NCBI GenBank assembly: GCA_018343915.1
Contig: JABRWF010000002.1
Location: 1,860,001 to 1,924,000 of the forward strand
DNA length: 64,000 bases
Direction: 5' to 3'
DNA from: Agroathelia rolfsii
Taxonomy: Eukaryota > Basidiomycota > Agaricomycetes > Amylocorticiales > Amylocorticiaceae
Shown piece by piece: positions 20,201-30,366 of this stretch (position 1 is the first letter of the stretch; each line of letters begins with the position of its first letter). Under the pieces are notes generated by a model. That model saw only the letters and a program-made list of their open reading frames with translations, was not told where the DNA came from and ran no database searches. The position numbers were made by a program, and so were the translations under genes.

Positions 20201-23200
20201 GGTTCGGATTGGGCGGGAGAGGGGATTGGTGATGGGACGAGGGATGCGGGTCTGGACGGGAGAAGGTCTTCTACTTCTTCTTCGTCGTCTTCTTCGTCAG
20301 AAGCTTCTTCGCTTTCTGATTCGTACTCGGATGATGAGGGGTCTTCCTCGAAGAACGGTAGTTGTTCTAGGAGGGAAAAGGCGGTGTTTTGTTCTTCTGC
20401 GGGTTTATAGCTAACGCCGCTGCGCGTGCTCATATACTAAAGCTTGGGTCGTTCTTCTTCGTCACCGAGGGTTCTCGGTTACCAAACGGGTGACGGGATT
20501 TTCTTCTTCTTCCGGGGCTAGAGCTTGCCCGTATAGTGATCACTCAAAATCAAACAAAAATATTTTATGGCAGGGGGGGGTGGAAAAGGTGCCACTCACG
20601 CTTAGCAACGGTAAACTTTAATTCCTCGAAAGGAACTCCTAGAACGCAAGATGTTTTAGATCTTTTGATGCGCTTCGGATACAGCCTCTGAGTCGGGTAG
20701 AACGTATACCCTATCAAAGTCTAGACAGGGTTGTAAACGGGATTTGGAGGTCCTCGCACAATTGCTTCCTGAAGTAGTTCGTTGCTTACGTGCTCAGAAG
20801 AATGTTCTTTTTGTAAAAAAATAGAAATGGGCTCTTCGCGTACGATCGTCACTCGTACCTTCTCAGACCGCGGGAGTCCGAGGGATCTGGTAGCTTCGAC
20901 CTAATGTCAAGGGTACTCTTGACTGCGTAAGGACGTTTGGGCTTGGTGTGCCTACTTTGTCTTTGTACAATCTCGGGCACACTCTTAACACTAATTCAAA
21001 ATACCTAAACTAAATAATTTTCCCACACACGGATACCCTTTCTTATTGGGGTTCGTATAGGTACTCTCTTACTTAGTTTACGGGGGCTTCACGCGTATGA
21101 ACACACTATACTTTTGTGGGGATTTACACCACCACCTATTAAGGAAAAGGGGGAGAGGCTAGGACGGGAAGGCTAGGCCTAAAGTACGAATACCCTGAAG
21201 GCGAAGTTTTAATTAGTAATCTACTTTATCGAACATACAAACTCTTTACTTGCCTGAAGGCGAAGAGGTCGAAGCTGAGCTCTTCAGGTCAAGTTACATG
21301 CTGTATTTATACTACTAATTAAGGGTCCGTGCGCAGCTTTGTTGGTCTGTGCGCAGCCGGAGATAGAAGTATGAATGTGGCAATGCAGGGGAAGAATGTT
21401 TAGCCTAACTCCACCGGGCATCCGTGTGGAGCTCCTTGCGGAGTGGTACCGGTAACCGTTAGGAATTATTCTTAGGAGGAAGGCTATGTTCCTAGGCTGT
21501 GCGTGATGATGAAGAGGAAAGCGCATAGCCCCGAGATTACTCCTGTGACGTGCGGCTTGGAACACGTGAGGGCCAATCAGGTGACCACAGCACTGCCCAC
21601 AGTCCACGCCCTAAAGGGTAATTTTGATAAGGAAAGTAGAAAGAAAAATAAAGAAAATGATAGAACAAAAGAAATATGAGTCCAAATATTACAAGAAATA
21701 TACCGAAAAATCGGCAAAATTTCCATCTCATGACACTCCTCTTCCCTCCTCCCTGACTGGGCATCCGATTTTTCCTCAGTATTTTCAAAAGAAGCCTCTC
21801 AACACATGCCGCTAAGAAAGCCGTGGGACCATAAAATCGTACTCAAAGACAATGCGCAGCTACAAAGGAGTAAGGCCTACCCTCTTTCAGTAAAAGAAGA
21901 AGAAGCGTTGGTTGATTACCTCAGAGAAAATCTGGAAAAGGGTTATCTCCGCAAATCAGAAAGCCCCATTGCAGCCTCAATGTTCTTTGTACCGAAGAAG
22001 AACGGTTCTCTTCGGCCCGTCCAGGACTACCGCAAGCTTAACGCCGAAACGGTAGAAAACGCGTATCCGCTTCCTTTGATCTCCGAATTACAAGACAAGA
22101 TGACACGGTTCAAGACCTTTGCCAAAATCGATCTGAGATGGGGATTCAACAACATCCGAATTCGGGAAGGCGATGAGCACAAAGCCGCCTTCATCACCAA
22201 TAAAGGCCTGTTCGAACCCACCGTAATGACCTTTGGCTTATGTAATGCGCCAGCCACCATGCAAACCATGATGGACGATCTCTTCTATGAATTCAACCAG
22301 AAGGGATGGCTGGTACACTATATTGACGACATCATCATTGGAGCCTTGTCCGAACCAGAACTACGATTACGGGTAAAAGAAGCGTTAGCGGTCCTTAAGT
22401 CGAATGATCTCTTTGCAAACTTAGAAAAATTCGAATATGACGTTCCCGAAGTTGATATTCTTGGGGCCCTTGTTTCCTTTGGTTCCATCAGAATGACCCC
22501 GGAAAAGGTTAAAGCAGTCTTAGAGTGGCCGACCCCTAAAAAGGTTTCTGACGTAAGGAAGTTCCGCGGTCTTGCCAACTATTACCGTCGCTTTGTCAAG
22601 AACTTTGCCCAGATCTGTAAACCTCTAGACCGGCTTACCGGCAAGACAGATTGGAAATGGGAAGAGGAGGAACAAGGAGCTTTCGATGCTCTCAAAAAGG
22701 CCTTTACGTCAGCACCAGTTCTTGGGGCATATGACCAAAATGCGGAGACACGTATTGAGACAGACGCCTCCAACTTTGCCACTGGAGCAGTTCTACTCCA
22801 GAAGCAACAAGACGCTTCCTGGCGACCAATCGCTTTCCTATCCCAGGCAATGAATGACGCGGAAAGGAATTACGACATCTGGGATAAAGAGATGCTAGCA
22901 ATCATACGCGCTCTGGACTCATGGCGACATTACCTCATAGGACTTCCCCATCCATTTGACATTTGCACTGACCACAAGAACCTGGAATATTGGAAGACGG
23001 CCAGAAACCTTACGCGTCGCCAGGCCAGGTGGTCCCTATTCCTATCAGAATTCCGCTTTGTCATCTCCTACCTCCGAGGATCTGAGAATGGTCGAGCAGA
23101 CCCTCTTTCTAGACGACCGGACTTTCAGCGCTCAGATGAACAGGACAACCTAGACCAGGTGGTTCTGGACCCTAAGATATTCCGTATTAATGCCGCAAGA

Positions 23201-25012
23201 AGGGGACATGTGGAAGTCATGGGAGAAAAAGCGATTTTAGATCGTATCCGGAACAAAAGACAGGATGCGGAAATCGCCAAAGCACTCACCCTAGTTAAAG
23301 AACTCGGACTGGTCAAACTGCAGAAAGGGCTGGAAGAGTGGAACGAAGAGAACAGTCTGATCCTGCACCTCGGAAAAATCTACGTTCCTAGGGACAGCAC
23401 TCTACGTAATGACATCATCCGGCTCCATCATGACGTACCAGCAGCCGGTCATCCAGGAAGACACAAGACATTGGAACTCACGTCCAGGAACTATTGGTGG
23501 CCAGGCATGACTAAGGCAATTAACGATTACGTTGACTCTTGCCCTAGTTGCCTAGCAAACAAGAAGTCCCGAAGCATGCCCACCGGACCGCTTGCCCCAC
23601 TCTCTACCCCGGACCTGCCATGGGAACACGTAACCTCAGATATGATAGTCAAATTACCCGAATCCCAAGGTTTCAACTCCATCCTAGTAGTAGTAGACAG
23701 GTTGACGAAGATGGCACACTTCATTCCTTGCGTGGAAGCAATCACGGCTTCAGAAATGGCAGACCTATACCTTGCCAATATCTTTCGACTTCACGGACTT
23801 CCAAAAACTTGGACATCTGATCGCGGCCCGCAATTTGCCGGAAAAGTCATGAGAGAAATTCACAAACAGTTGGGTATCAAAACGTCCCTCTCTACGGCTT
23901 ACCACCCCCAATCCGATGGCCAGACGGAACGCATCAATCAGGAAATAGAAGTCTACCTAAGAAACTATGTTTCTCACCGGCAAGACAATTGGTCCGGCCT
24001 CCTACCATTAGCCGAGTTTGCGCTAAACAACCGACAACATTCAGCCACAAAGTCTTCACCATTCGAAATGAATTACGGGTTTTCACCCAAAATGGACTTA
24101 ACCACGGCAGGAATTCTACATACGGAAGGGGCGCAAAACTGGTTGAGCAAGGTTAAAGACCTCCAAGAAGACGCTAAGGCAGCCTTAAACCATACCGCGG
24201 ACCGAATGAAATATTTCTTCGACAAACACGCCTCAGAAACGCCCAAGTACGAAGTCGGAGACAAAGTTTGGCTCAATACCAAAAACATTCGACTGGCGCA
24301 ACCTTCAAAAAAATTATCCGCGGAATGGATTGGGCCATACAAAATTACGGAGAAGATAGGGAATCGGGCCTTACGACTGGCAATCCCCAGGCGGTGGACC
24401 ATCCACGACGTATTCCACGTTTCATTGATCAAGCCACATGTCCAGGTAGAATCCAGACCAACACCGCCACCTCCCCCTCCAGTAGAAATCGAAGGAGAAG
24501 AAGAGCATGAGATACTCAGAATCAAGGACAGCCGCCTAAGCCCGCGGACAAAGAAACTAGAATACCTCGTGGAATGGAAGGGCTACCCGGGCGAAGACTC
24601 ATGGGAGCCGGAAAGAAACGTCACAAACGCACCCCGGATGTTGAAGGAATTTCATCGGAAAAATCCCAAAGCGCTTAAACGCTTAACCGCTGCAGCCTTT
24701 GCGGAATTACCTTTCCGACCAATTGAAAACTACACAGACGGACCCGCGGAAAAATTAGGAGGAGCATGGGAACTTGGGATGTTCCGGAGGAAATCCCCTA
24801 GGAAGGGGGGTAATGTCATGAGAAGGAAATTTTGCCGATTTTTCGGTATATTTCATGTATTATTTGGACTACTATTTCTTTTGTTTTATCATTTTCTTTG
24901 TTTTCTTCCTTTATTTTCTTATCAAAATTACCCCCTAGGGCGTGGACTGTGGGCAGTGCTGCGGTCACCTGATTGGCCCTCACGTGTTCCAAGCCGCACG
25001 TCACAGGAGTAA
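14228..25012 (+). CDS. pol: Pol polyprotein of element A (PR-RT-RH-INT-chromodomain), split by element B
   Basis: Read as a -1 frameshift product in two parts, 14228-14705 and 21741-25012; removing B plus its TSD (7035 nt) keeps the frame. Protease: IDSGASSSF near 14396, later VILGIDWL. RT: FAKIDLRWGF and the catalytic YIDD at 22319-22330. RNase H: IETDASNFATGA near 22755, NLEYW. Integrase: zinc-binding H...C-P-S-C near 23460-23555, catalytic Asp in TSDMIVKLP, Asp in TSDRGPQF, Glu in DGQTERINQE. GPY/F-like WIGPYKITEK, then a chromodomain EYLVEWKGYPGEDSWEP near 24560-24610. Odd point: one C is missing in the run before the usual stop (RKSP-stop in B), so the frame runs on into the 3' LTR to 25012. 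Without B the protein would be whole; as it stands it is disrupted. Confidence 0.9.
14706..15536 (-). repeat. 3' LTR of element B
   Basis: 831 bp; in plus orientation TGTCAAGGG...CTCATGACA. Bordered inside by the polypurine tract of B (plus strand TTACCCCCTTCC, 15537-15548). Confidence 0.95.
15548..19092 (-). pseudogene. pol: Pol polyprotein of element B, one premature stop
   Basis: Read leftward from the frameshift site, this is a full Pol of about 1180 codons. Protease IDSGASSSF (near 18915); RT with DLRWGFNNI and HYIDDIII (near 18025); RNase H; integrase with the zinc-binding region, TSDMIVKLP, TSDRGPQF and DGQTERMNQE; GPY/F-like WIGPYKVTEK; chromodomain YLVEWKGYPGEDSWES; stop after RKSP at 15548-15550. 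A single TAA at 17738-17740, after FIKNFA in the RT-RNase H connection, replaces the CAG found in element A. The remaining frame is open on both sides. The change fits a C-to-T event at CpA, possibly the first RIP-type hit. Without readthrough, RNase H and integrase are not made. Confidence 0.9.
19050..19093 (-). promoter_or_regulatory. -1 programmed frameshift signal at the gag stop (element B)
   Basis: Minus strand: GGGTTTT (19093-19087), TAG stop (19086-19084), 5-nt spacer, 32-nt hairpin (19081-19050). Identical to the signal in element A, while the codons that follow differ at many third positions yet give nearly the same peptide. Confidence 0.88.
19084..20433 (-). CDS. gag: Gag polyprotein of element B
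   Basis: 449 residues, intact. Same layout as the A gag: MSTRSG start, an acidic Ser/Glu/Asp stretch at about 30-62 (slightly longer, SEEASDEEDDEEE), coiled-coil-like QELVNILAALQANQ, the gag core with PEKFTGDWTKYQSF and LLDGPPKAWARKF, and the CCHC knuckle CYNCQQWGHFASTC near residue 366. It forms the particle and binds RNA. The downstream pol is reached by -1 frameshift at the last codons. Differences from A concentrate in the acidic region and the Pro/Gln-rich C-terminal linker. Confidence 0.93.
   Translation of the reverse strand: MSTRSGVSYKPAEEQNTAFSLLEQLPFFEEDPSSSEYESESEEASDEEDDEEEVEDLLPSRPASLVPSPIPSPAQSEPEEEMASQELVNILAALQANQARMEETLRLVQETQAQMTGVFKRTPQTAAPASTSTPKEIGHAPEKFTGDWTKYQSFIFGFDNHLRMNPRIYNTEELKGRFFVSLLDGPPKAWARKFEAAMKIKGFEFEKNLYDKFKALYGARDFGRLALQKLRDLKQGTTSVADFTAAFSALAAETKLSEEDLRVRYWDALSPKIRGVIAGYPKERKETLESLMEAAVDAEEGLRDAGIWTDGWKPRPRFQQQQQNTQGSMSNPIVINAAQGTGGSTRPSADGAGLSRPKRDLSTVQCYNCQQWGHFASTCINPRVSRYRGNQPRVQATTTPTSSAPSPEQQGIPHASPNEEASALTMANLQAIVEQQGMALAAFKDKAGF
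20434..20891 (-). other. Untranslated leader of element B
   Basis: Region between the gag ATG and the primer site, matching the A leader with scattered differences. It includes a G run (20573-20580) on the plus strand. No gene seen. Confidence 0.6.
20892..20902 (-). other. Primer-binding site of element B, self-primed
   Basis: AGGTCGAAGCT on the minus strand, 2 nt from the LTR, exactly complementary to the AGCTTCGACCT self-primer inside the B LTR, as in element A. Confidence 0.85.
20905..21735 (-). repeat. 5' LTR of element B
   Basis: 831 bp, nearly identical to the copy at 14706-15536. It carries the TATAAATA box, self-primer and intron-like leader on the minus strand. Confidence 0.95.
24801..24813 (+). 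other. Polypurine tract of element A
   Basis: GGAAGGGGGGTAA directly before the 3' LTR, the expected primer for plus-strand DNA synthesis. It has six G where B has five. Confidence 0.75.
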
Positions 25013-25632
25013 TCTCGGGGCTGTGCGCTTTCCCCTTCATCATCACGCACAGCCTAAGGAACATAGCCTTCCTCCTAAGAATAATTCCTAACGGTTACCG
25101 GTACCACTCCGAAAGGAGCTCCACACGGATGCCCGGTGGAGTTAGGCAAAACATTCTTCCCCTGCATTGCCACATTCATACTTCTATTTCCGTCTGCGCA
25201 CAGACCAACAAGGCTGCGCACGGACCCTTAACTAGTAGTATAAATACAGCATGTAACTTGTCCTGAAGGGCTCAGCTTTGACCTCTTTGCCTTCAGGCAA
25301 GTAAAGAGTTTGTATGTTCACTAAGTAGATTACTAATCAAAACTTCGCCTTCAGGGTTTACTCATAGGCTTAGCCGCCCCCGTCCTAGCTTCCTCTCCCT
25401 CCCTTTACCCGGTGGTGGTGCAAATCCCCACAGCGTGTGTGATTAAATAAGAGCATCGAATAAGCGTAAGATAACCGAGTACCCGCCTAGCCCCTCAATA
25501 AGATAAGGGTGTTAGGGTTTGTGGGAAAGCTTACGTTTAGGTACTTCAATAGCTTAGTGTTGAGTGAATTACGCTAGGCTTGGGTAATTGTGTCTCCAAA
25601 CGCAAACCTTAGTCAAGAGTGATCCCTTGACA
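24814..25632 (+). repeat. 3' LTR of element A
   Basis: 819 bp, matching 11590-12408 except for about three substitutions. The pol frame of A runs 199 nt into it. Confidence 0.95.
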
Positions 25633-26279
25633 TATACCAGTGCACAGACCAGGTAGAATTAGTATATAACCCTATAGTGCCCCTACCTGAAGACCCCAGA
25701 TTTGTTCTTTTTGTCTTCAGATAAGCACAGTAGTGCTTTGTATCTAATAGTTAGCTAACATAATAAAAACTTTGTCTTCAGAGCCTATCTCTCCCCTCCC
25801 CTTCCAAAAATCCTCTCTGCTTTGTGCTAGGAGGTTACAAGTGTGCTCAGTGCTACTTGTAGTTGAGGTGTGCTTAGTGCTACCTCTGTGAGCTTGCATA
25901 AGACAGGTCCAGCTCATTAGTGGTGACTATTTGCAACAGCTGTAACACAAAAACACATTGTGCTCAGTACATGTACCCAATAAAGCTTTACACCTAGTTG
26001 GCCAGGGTTAAGATACCTTAACCCCTATCTACATATATAAGATAACTTGTGTCTTGACTATAGACCTTGCTTGAAAGTCTTGTAGACTTGGAGTAAAGCC
26101 TATTAATAAAAAAGCTCAAGTTTGAGTGAGAGTAGAGACAGGGCACAGAGAAGTGTACACCCCTGCATCCCAAGTCCTGGGAAGAGTAAAAAAGGCCTTA
26201 CTGCCTACCCCATACCTTTAAGGGGTTTTTGTGGACTTTGGTTGAGTTTTGGTGGCAAGAGTTAGGTGTGCTCTTGATA

Positions 26280-27276
26280 CTACCATCTTCTTATAGTTGC
26301 AATATGACTGCTCCTATAGCAAAATTTGACAAGTTGGTTTCTACTTGGGTTCTTTTTTTTGGGTTAAACATTACTAGTACCGAAGCTACCACAAATATAT
26401 TTTTTAATGCTTTAAAGGAACTTTATTCTAACTCTGTCTATTACTATGCCACATTGCCTGTTAATCTATTCAGGGGTTTGCACAGATTACCAAACCCCTT
26501 AATAAACCTTTAGTAGTAGTTAGCTAGTCTCCTGAACTATTGAATTTCTTTAACAGTTTTTAGGGTTGGCCAATCCTTTATGGCTTGCATCTTTTCTGGC
26601 ATTATGCAAACAGAGTTATAGCTAATAATTAGTCCCAGGAATTTGACTTGGTTTGTATTAAATTTGCATTTTTCTACATTCACATATAAGTTGTTTTTTT
26701 TTAGGTGTCATAGCATCTCCAAGACTAATACAGTGTATTCCTTATAACTGCTAGAGGCAATTAGGATATCATTAATATAAACAAAGACCTGTCCTGATGC
26801 TACTAAGTCCACTAATATCTTGTCCATCATGTGTTGGAATATTGTAGGTGTATTTATCAAACCAAATATTATTACTGTTGGTTCAAATAACCCCAAAGAA
26901 GTTACAAATGCTGCCTTGTGCTTATCCCCTTCACGGATCTGGACATTATTGTACCTCCATCTTAGATCTAACTTGGTGAATATTTTACTTCAACTGAGTT
27001 TGTCTATGATGGTACTAATAAAAGGGAGGAGGTAACTATCTTTAACCGTGATATCATTGAGCTTTTGATAGTCCTAAACTGGGCATAGTACTCTGGATTT
27101 CTTTGGGATGAAAAAGAAGGGGGAGCTTATGGGACTTTTGGATTTCCTTAAGTATCCCTTAGGTAGATTTTCTCTAATGTATTCATCCAATGAATTCCTT
27201 TCCTTGACTACCAATGGATACACCTTGGATTTTCCTATAGATGCCCCTTTGTTTAGGATTATTTTATGATCCCAGG
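26280..27276 (-). pseudogene. Element Y pol: reverse transcriptase (decayed)
   Basis: Minus-strand RT. The best run (26896-26708) reads GLFEPTVIIFGLINTPTIFQHMMD and then the catalytic-box remnant VYINDIL (normally YIDD), with Asp changed to Asn by G-to-A. To the left are the RT-RNase H connection and the start of RNase H near 26290-26510; to the right the RT N-terminal part reaches PWDHKIIL at 27276. Interrupted there by a Y solo LTR with TSD CCAGG and continued at 28927. Multiple TAG/TAA stops; dead. Confidence 0.8.
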
Positions 27277-28926
27277 TATCATGGGTACACCCAGACTCTC
27301 CTAATCTTTCTTTATTTTCCTGTATTTTTCTTGTATTTTTACGATTTTTCTTGGACTTTCTACATATTATTTATTCATAATAGATAGCCTAGGATAATTA
27401 GTTATAGAGTACTTAGTTATATGACTGGCTATCATTGTACCTTTGTACTAGTACCTATTAGTAAATAGAGTCTAGACCCTTCTAGTTCCTTGCAAGTCTA
27501 GACTCTTAATCAATCAGCTGATGATACAATAATTGTACCATCATACTCAGTCATCTATTTGTACTATGTTTAGCATTCCTTTCTATTTCTATCTCTATGC
27601 ACGGACCATTCAGAAGTGTACAGACCACCCCTGAAAGTTATATAAGGACCCTGTAACACTCCCCAAAGGCCTTAGCTTCAACCTTTTGCTTTTAGATGAG
27701 TAAATAAGTATATACATCTCTCTTTACCATTTACTAATATATTTGCCTTCAGGCTCATTGTCCTAGCCCTCTCACCCTTGCCCTCCCTTTATGCCTCGTT
27801 AGCCTAAGGGTTATATAAAGACCTAAGCAAGCCATAGAACAGGCTGTATTGCCTGCCTCTCTCTCTCTATATCAAGTCCCTTAATAAATTAGGGCAAAGT
27901 GTGACTTAGGATTCTTACCCTCTAAGAAAGAATCTAAGTGTCTCAGAGTGTTTAGCACTCTCTTCTTTACTAAGCAAGCAGTAACAAGTTATTAGCCAAT
28001 AGTAGCCTTTGGTAGAAAGTCTTCTAGACTTGGAGTATACCTTTGGGACCTAGTAGTGGTACATTGTTCTATTTGTAGTATAGGTAGGAGTCACCTCTGT
28101 TGTTTAGATAGTCAAGATGTCAAGGGTTCACCCTCTTGACCTTATTACAAAGAACCGTAAGGACAAGTTTTCCCAGACTACGAAAACCTTTATCTATTGA
28201 GGTCTTCGTAACGGTACTCTTGGCTTGTTCTTACACGTGATCACTCTTAATTACTTGTAGTCTACTCTTACGGTTTCACACCGGTATTCCTTATGTTAAT
28301 ACTAAGGGGCTTCGCGCCTTACTTAGTAGAGAGAGAGAGAGAGATGAAGGGGAAGCGATGGTCTTGGCTAGGCCAAGGGAAATATGAACCCTGAAGGTGA
28401 AGATTTAATTAGTTTACTGGGAATACAGAACTGGGTTGTTACTTACCTGAAGGCGAAGAGAACAAAGCTAAGCCTCCAGGTAAGAACTACATGCACTATT
28501 TATATGTTTTCTGAATGGTCCGTGCTGTGCTAGCGAGGCTATGCCACAGTGGAGTTAGAAGACTTAAAATATCACATGCGGGGGAGAACGTTTACCCTAG
28601 CTCCGACGGGCAACCGTTTGGAACGCCGTGGAACGGAGCAGAACCGGTATCTGCTAGGAATTGTTCAGTGGATGGAATGTTCTAGTATTCCAGGCTTGTG
28701 CGTCTGATGGTTGAATGTAGAAAACGCGCACAGCCTCGTTACCTAATCCTGTAGCGCAGCACTTAGACACATGAGGGCCAATCATGGGCTCTGCATTGCC
28801 TACAGTCTACGCCCTTAGGGGGTAAAAAGGAAAAATAAAGAAATAAGAAAAGAATTTGTAGTCCAAATAATACAGAAGAAATGCCGAAAAATTCCAACTC
28901 ATGACACAAGAGTATGAGCCTTGACA
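27277..28926 (+). repeat. Y-family solo LTR (plus), interrupted by Z; TSD CCAGG
   Basis: Starts TATCATGGGTACACCC and ends GCCTTGACA, with exact TSD CCAGG at 27272-27276 and 28927-28931. Net length is about 856 bp. It is a later insertion of a Y-type LTR into the pol gene of a Y element. Confidence 0.88.
28118..28906 (-). repeat. Solo LTR Z, related to the A/B family, TSD CAAGA
   Basis: 789 bp; plus orientation TGTCAAGGG...CTCATGACA. Exact TSD CAAGA at 28113-28117 and 28907-28911. It keeps many CpG sites, so it is younger than the Y LTR around it. It has the TATA, leader hairpin and intron-like module of the A/B family but is clearly diverged. Confidence 0.88.
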
Positions 28927-29174
28927 CCAGGGTTTGCATATGGGCATCCATGTGGATTCTTCCTTGGAAAATACTTGTTGAAAAGGCAGGTATTCCTTAG
29001 GTATATCTATAGGTTCCTCCAATACTATAGTATATATATGCTTCTTCTGTAGTTCCACCGTAATGTCCTTCTAGTCAATTTCTGGATTCTCTACTCAGAG
29101 CTAGTCTATCCCCAAGATAATGTCCTCCTTGCCTATGTCTACTACACTCATGTGAACTGTTCTTTCTATACTAC
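28927..29174 (-). pseudogene. Element Y pol: protease-RT linker (decayed)
   Basis: Minus strand reads protease end VVDIGKEDIILGID (at 29160-29101), then the linker with PFQQVFSKEESTWMPICKPW towards 28927, matching the order in elements A and B (VILGIDWL ... FSKEASQRMPLRKPW). It is joined to 26280-27276 on one side and 29776-30366 on the other once the inserted LTRs are removed. Not functional. Confidence 0.8.
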
Positions 29175-29775
29175 TGTTAAGTCTCGGACGGACGGAGATA
29201 GCAGAAAAGGGAAGGGGCGGAGCAGAACGGAAGCGGAGACGGAGTGAACAGGAGTAGAGATGGGAGAGTAGATAGGAAAGGAGAGGGGTGACCGGACTTG
29301 GCCAAGACGTATGTGTCAGGCCCTTGCCTAGTTGTGGCCCGGGACAGAAGTCAGACAGGAGAAGGGGAACTAAGTTGAGTTCCAAACTGAGGTAGCTAGG
29401 TACATGCTAGGTCGGTATAAATACTATAGTAACAGGAGGATACCAAGAGGAATAGAAATGAAGTGAGACAGAGAGTGGGAAACGGAATACGGGGCGCAAA
29501 TGAGCCAAAACTATCTATGTGAACAAGGGTACCAGAACGTGTGGGGAAAATGATGGGAAAACAGGATACGTAAGAAGAGGAAAAGACTCCGGGACCCTGG
29601 TTGGGCACCAAGCAAGGGGTCGCTGGTTCTGATGCCCAAATTGCGGAGGGCGGAGAGCGGAAGTTGGGAGCTGGAGAGGTGTCTTTGGTTGTTGGATGGT
29701 AGTAGGCGAGGGTGAGTGGGGACATGTCGGAAATGTCGGAGTGGGAGCCACTTGTGCACGGAGGGGGTCGTGACA
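29175..29775 (+). repeat. W-family solo LTR, TSD ACTAC/ACCAC
   Basis: 601 bp, TGTTAAGTC...GGTCGTGACA, with TATAAATA at 29416-29423. CpG sites are well kept. The TSD copies (29170-29174 and 29776-29780) differ by one transition. Three decayed relatives are in the window (37140, 40966, 43663). Open frames inside show no protein family features. Confidence 0.85.
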
Positions 29776-30366
29776 ACCACCTATTACTAGCCTAACTGTA
29801 ATGTATTCTGTAATTTTACTAATCTTATTTAAAGAATTATCAATATTATATAAAGGAATAGCTTGAGGAAGAGAAATTTTTTATATTCTATGTTTTTCTA
29901 CAAAGTATTTATTTATAAAGATAGACAATATACCAGAATCAATCATTGCAAGAGTATCAATAGAAAAAGACTGTCCACATAATTCTATAGGTATATGTAA
30001 ATATTGAGTATTAACCCCTACTATGGAAGTAGAAATTGAAAAGGAAGAAATAAAAGAGAAAGGAGAAATATCTATAGTATACTATACTTTTGGCTCCTTG
30101 GTTTTGGCCTCAACCTTAGAGCCTTTCAAAAACCCGCTAGAGTCAACTAATCCCTTATTTATGCAATCTATTCCTTGTATACATCAATCTTAGCAAGGAG
30201 ATTACTTACACTGGGTATGATGCTTGTTAGTATGAAGGACAATGGAGGAGATACAGCAGGCATGGATGAGGAAGCTGCTACTTAAGCTAGGTTCCTTATG
30301 GGGCATGGTGGTGGTGTGGAACTAGGCTTAACCCAAGTGGTTGTTCCTGGTGTGGGTTTGGCAGAG
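29776..30366 (-). pseudogene. Element Y: gag end, frameshift site and protease start (decayed)
   Basis: The minus strand carries the last gag codons (...SSGF then TGA at 30128-30126), the frameshift signal, a short linker and the protease with MIDSG near 29940 followed by remnants of the flap region (PLYNIDNS equivalent near 29860). The -1 frame from the heptamer is open to protease except for one TAG near 30080 that replaces a likely CAG. Protease would cut Gag-Pol. An X LTR separates it from the zinc-knuckle part at 31329. Confidence 0.78.
30092..30135 (-). promoter_or_regulatory. -1 frameshift signal of element Y (sequence-diverged, same layout)
   Basis: Minus strand: GGGTTTT (30135-30129), TGA stop (30128-30126), 5-nt spacer, then a 32-nt hairpin (30123-30092) with arms GGCTC/GAGCC and GGTT/AACC. 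Spacer and hairpin length equal those of A and B, but the pairing bases differ. Confidence 0.75.

Larger units (their letters stand above)
14706..21735 (-). mobile_element. Gypsy chromovirus B, young, nested in element A; TSD CTCCT
   Basis: Complete 7030-bp element on the minus strand with two 831-bp LTRs that look almost identical (one difference noticed, near 14798/20998). Exact TSD CTCCT lies at 14701-14705 and 21736-21740, in the protease-RT linker of A. Same family as A but clearly diverged at synonymous sites. Only one inactivating change was found (a stop in pol), so it is recent. Confidence 0.95.
11590..25632 (+). mobile_element. Gypsy chromovirus A, young and near intact, split by element B; TSD TATAC
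   Basis: Two 819-bp LTRs (11590-12408 and 24814-25632) begin TGTCATGAG, end CCTTGACA and differ at only about three sites. Exact TSD TATAC lies at 11585-11589 and 25633-25637. Removing B (7030 bp plus a 5-bp TSD) leaves 7008 bp with self-primer site, intact gag, -1 frameshift signal, open pol and polypurine tract. CpG sites are preserved, so it inserted after the decay of its surroundings or escaped it. Confidence 0.95.
11279..26279 (+). repeat. X-family solo LTR, split by element A; TSD CTACC
   Basis: Halves 11279-11589 and 25633-26279. Starts TGTTACAAG, ends CTCTTGATA, with exact TSD CTACC at 11274-11278 and 26280-26284. Net length is 953 bp after removal of element A and its TSD. Confidence 0.9.

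Noticed and set aside
18081..20414. Several plus-strand open frames of 70-160 codons over elements A and B
   Set aside because: They are antisense shadows of gag and pol; protein motifs are all on the minus strand in B.
29396..29780. Open frames of 78-126 codons inside the W LTR
   Set aside because: They lie wholly within a solo LTR with a TSD, overlap in several frames and show no family motif; the decayed W copies do not preserve them as coding.
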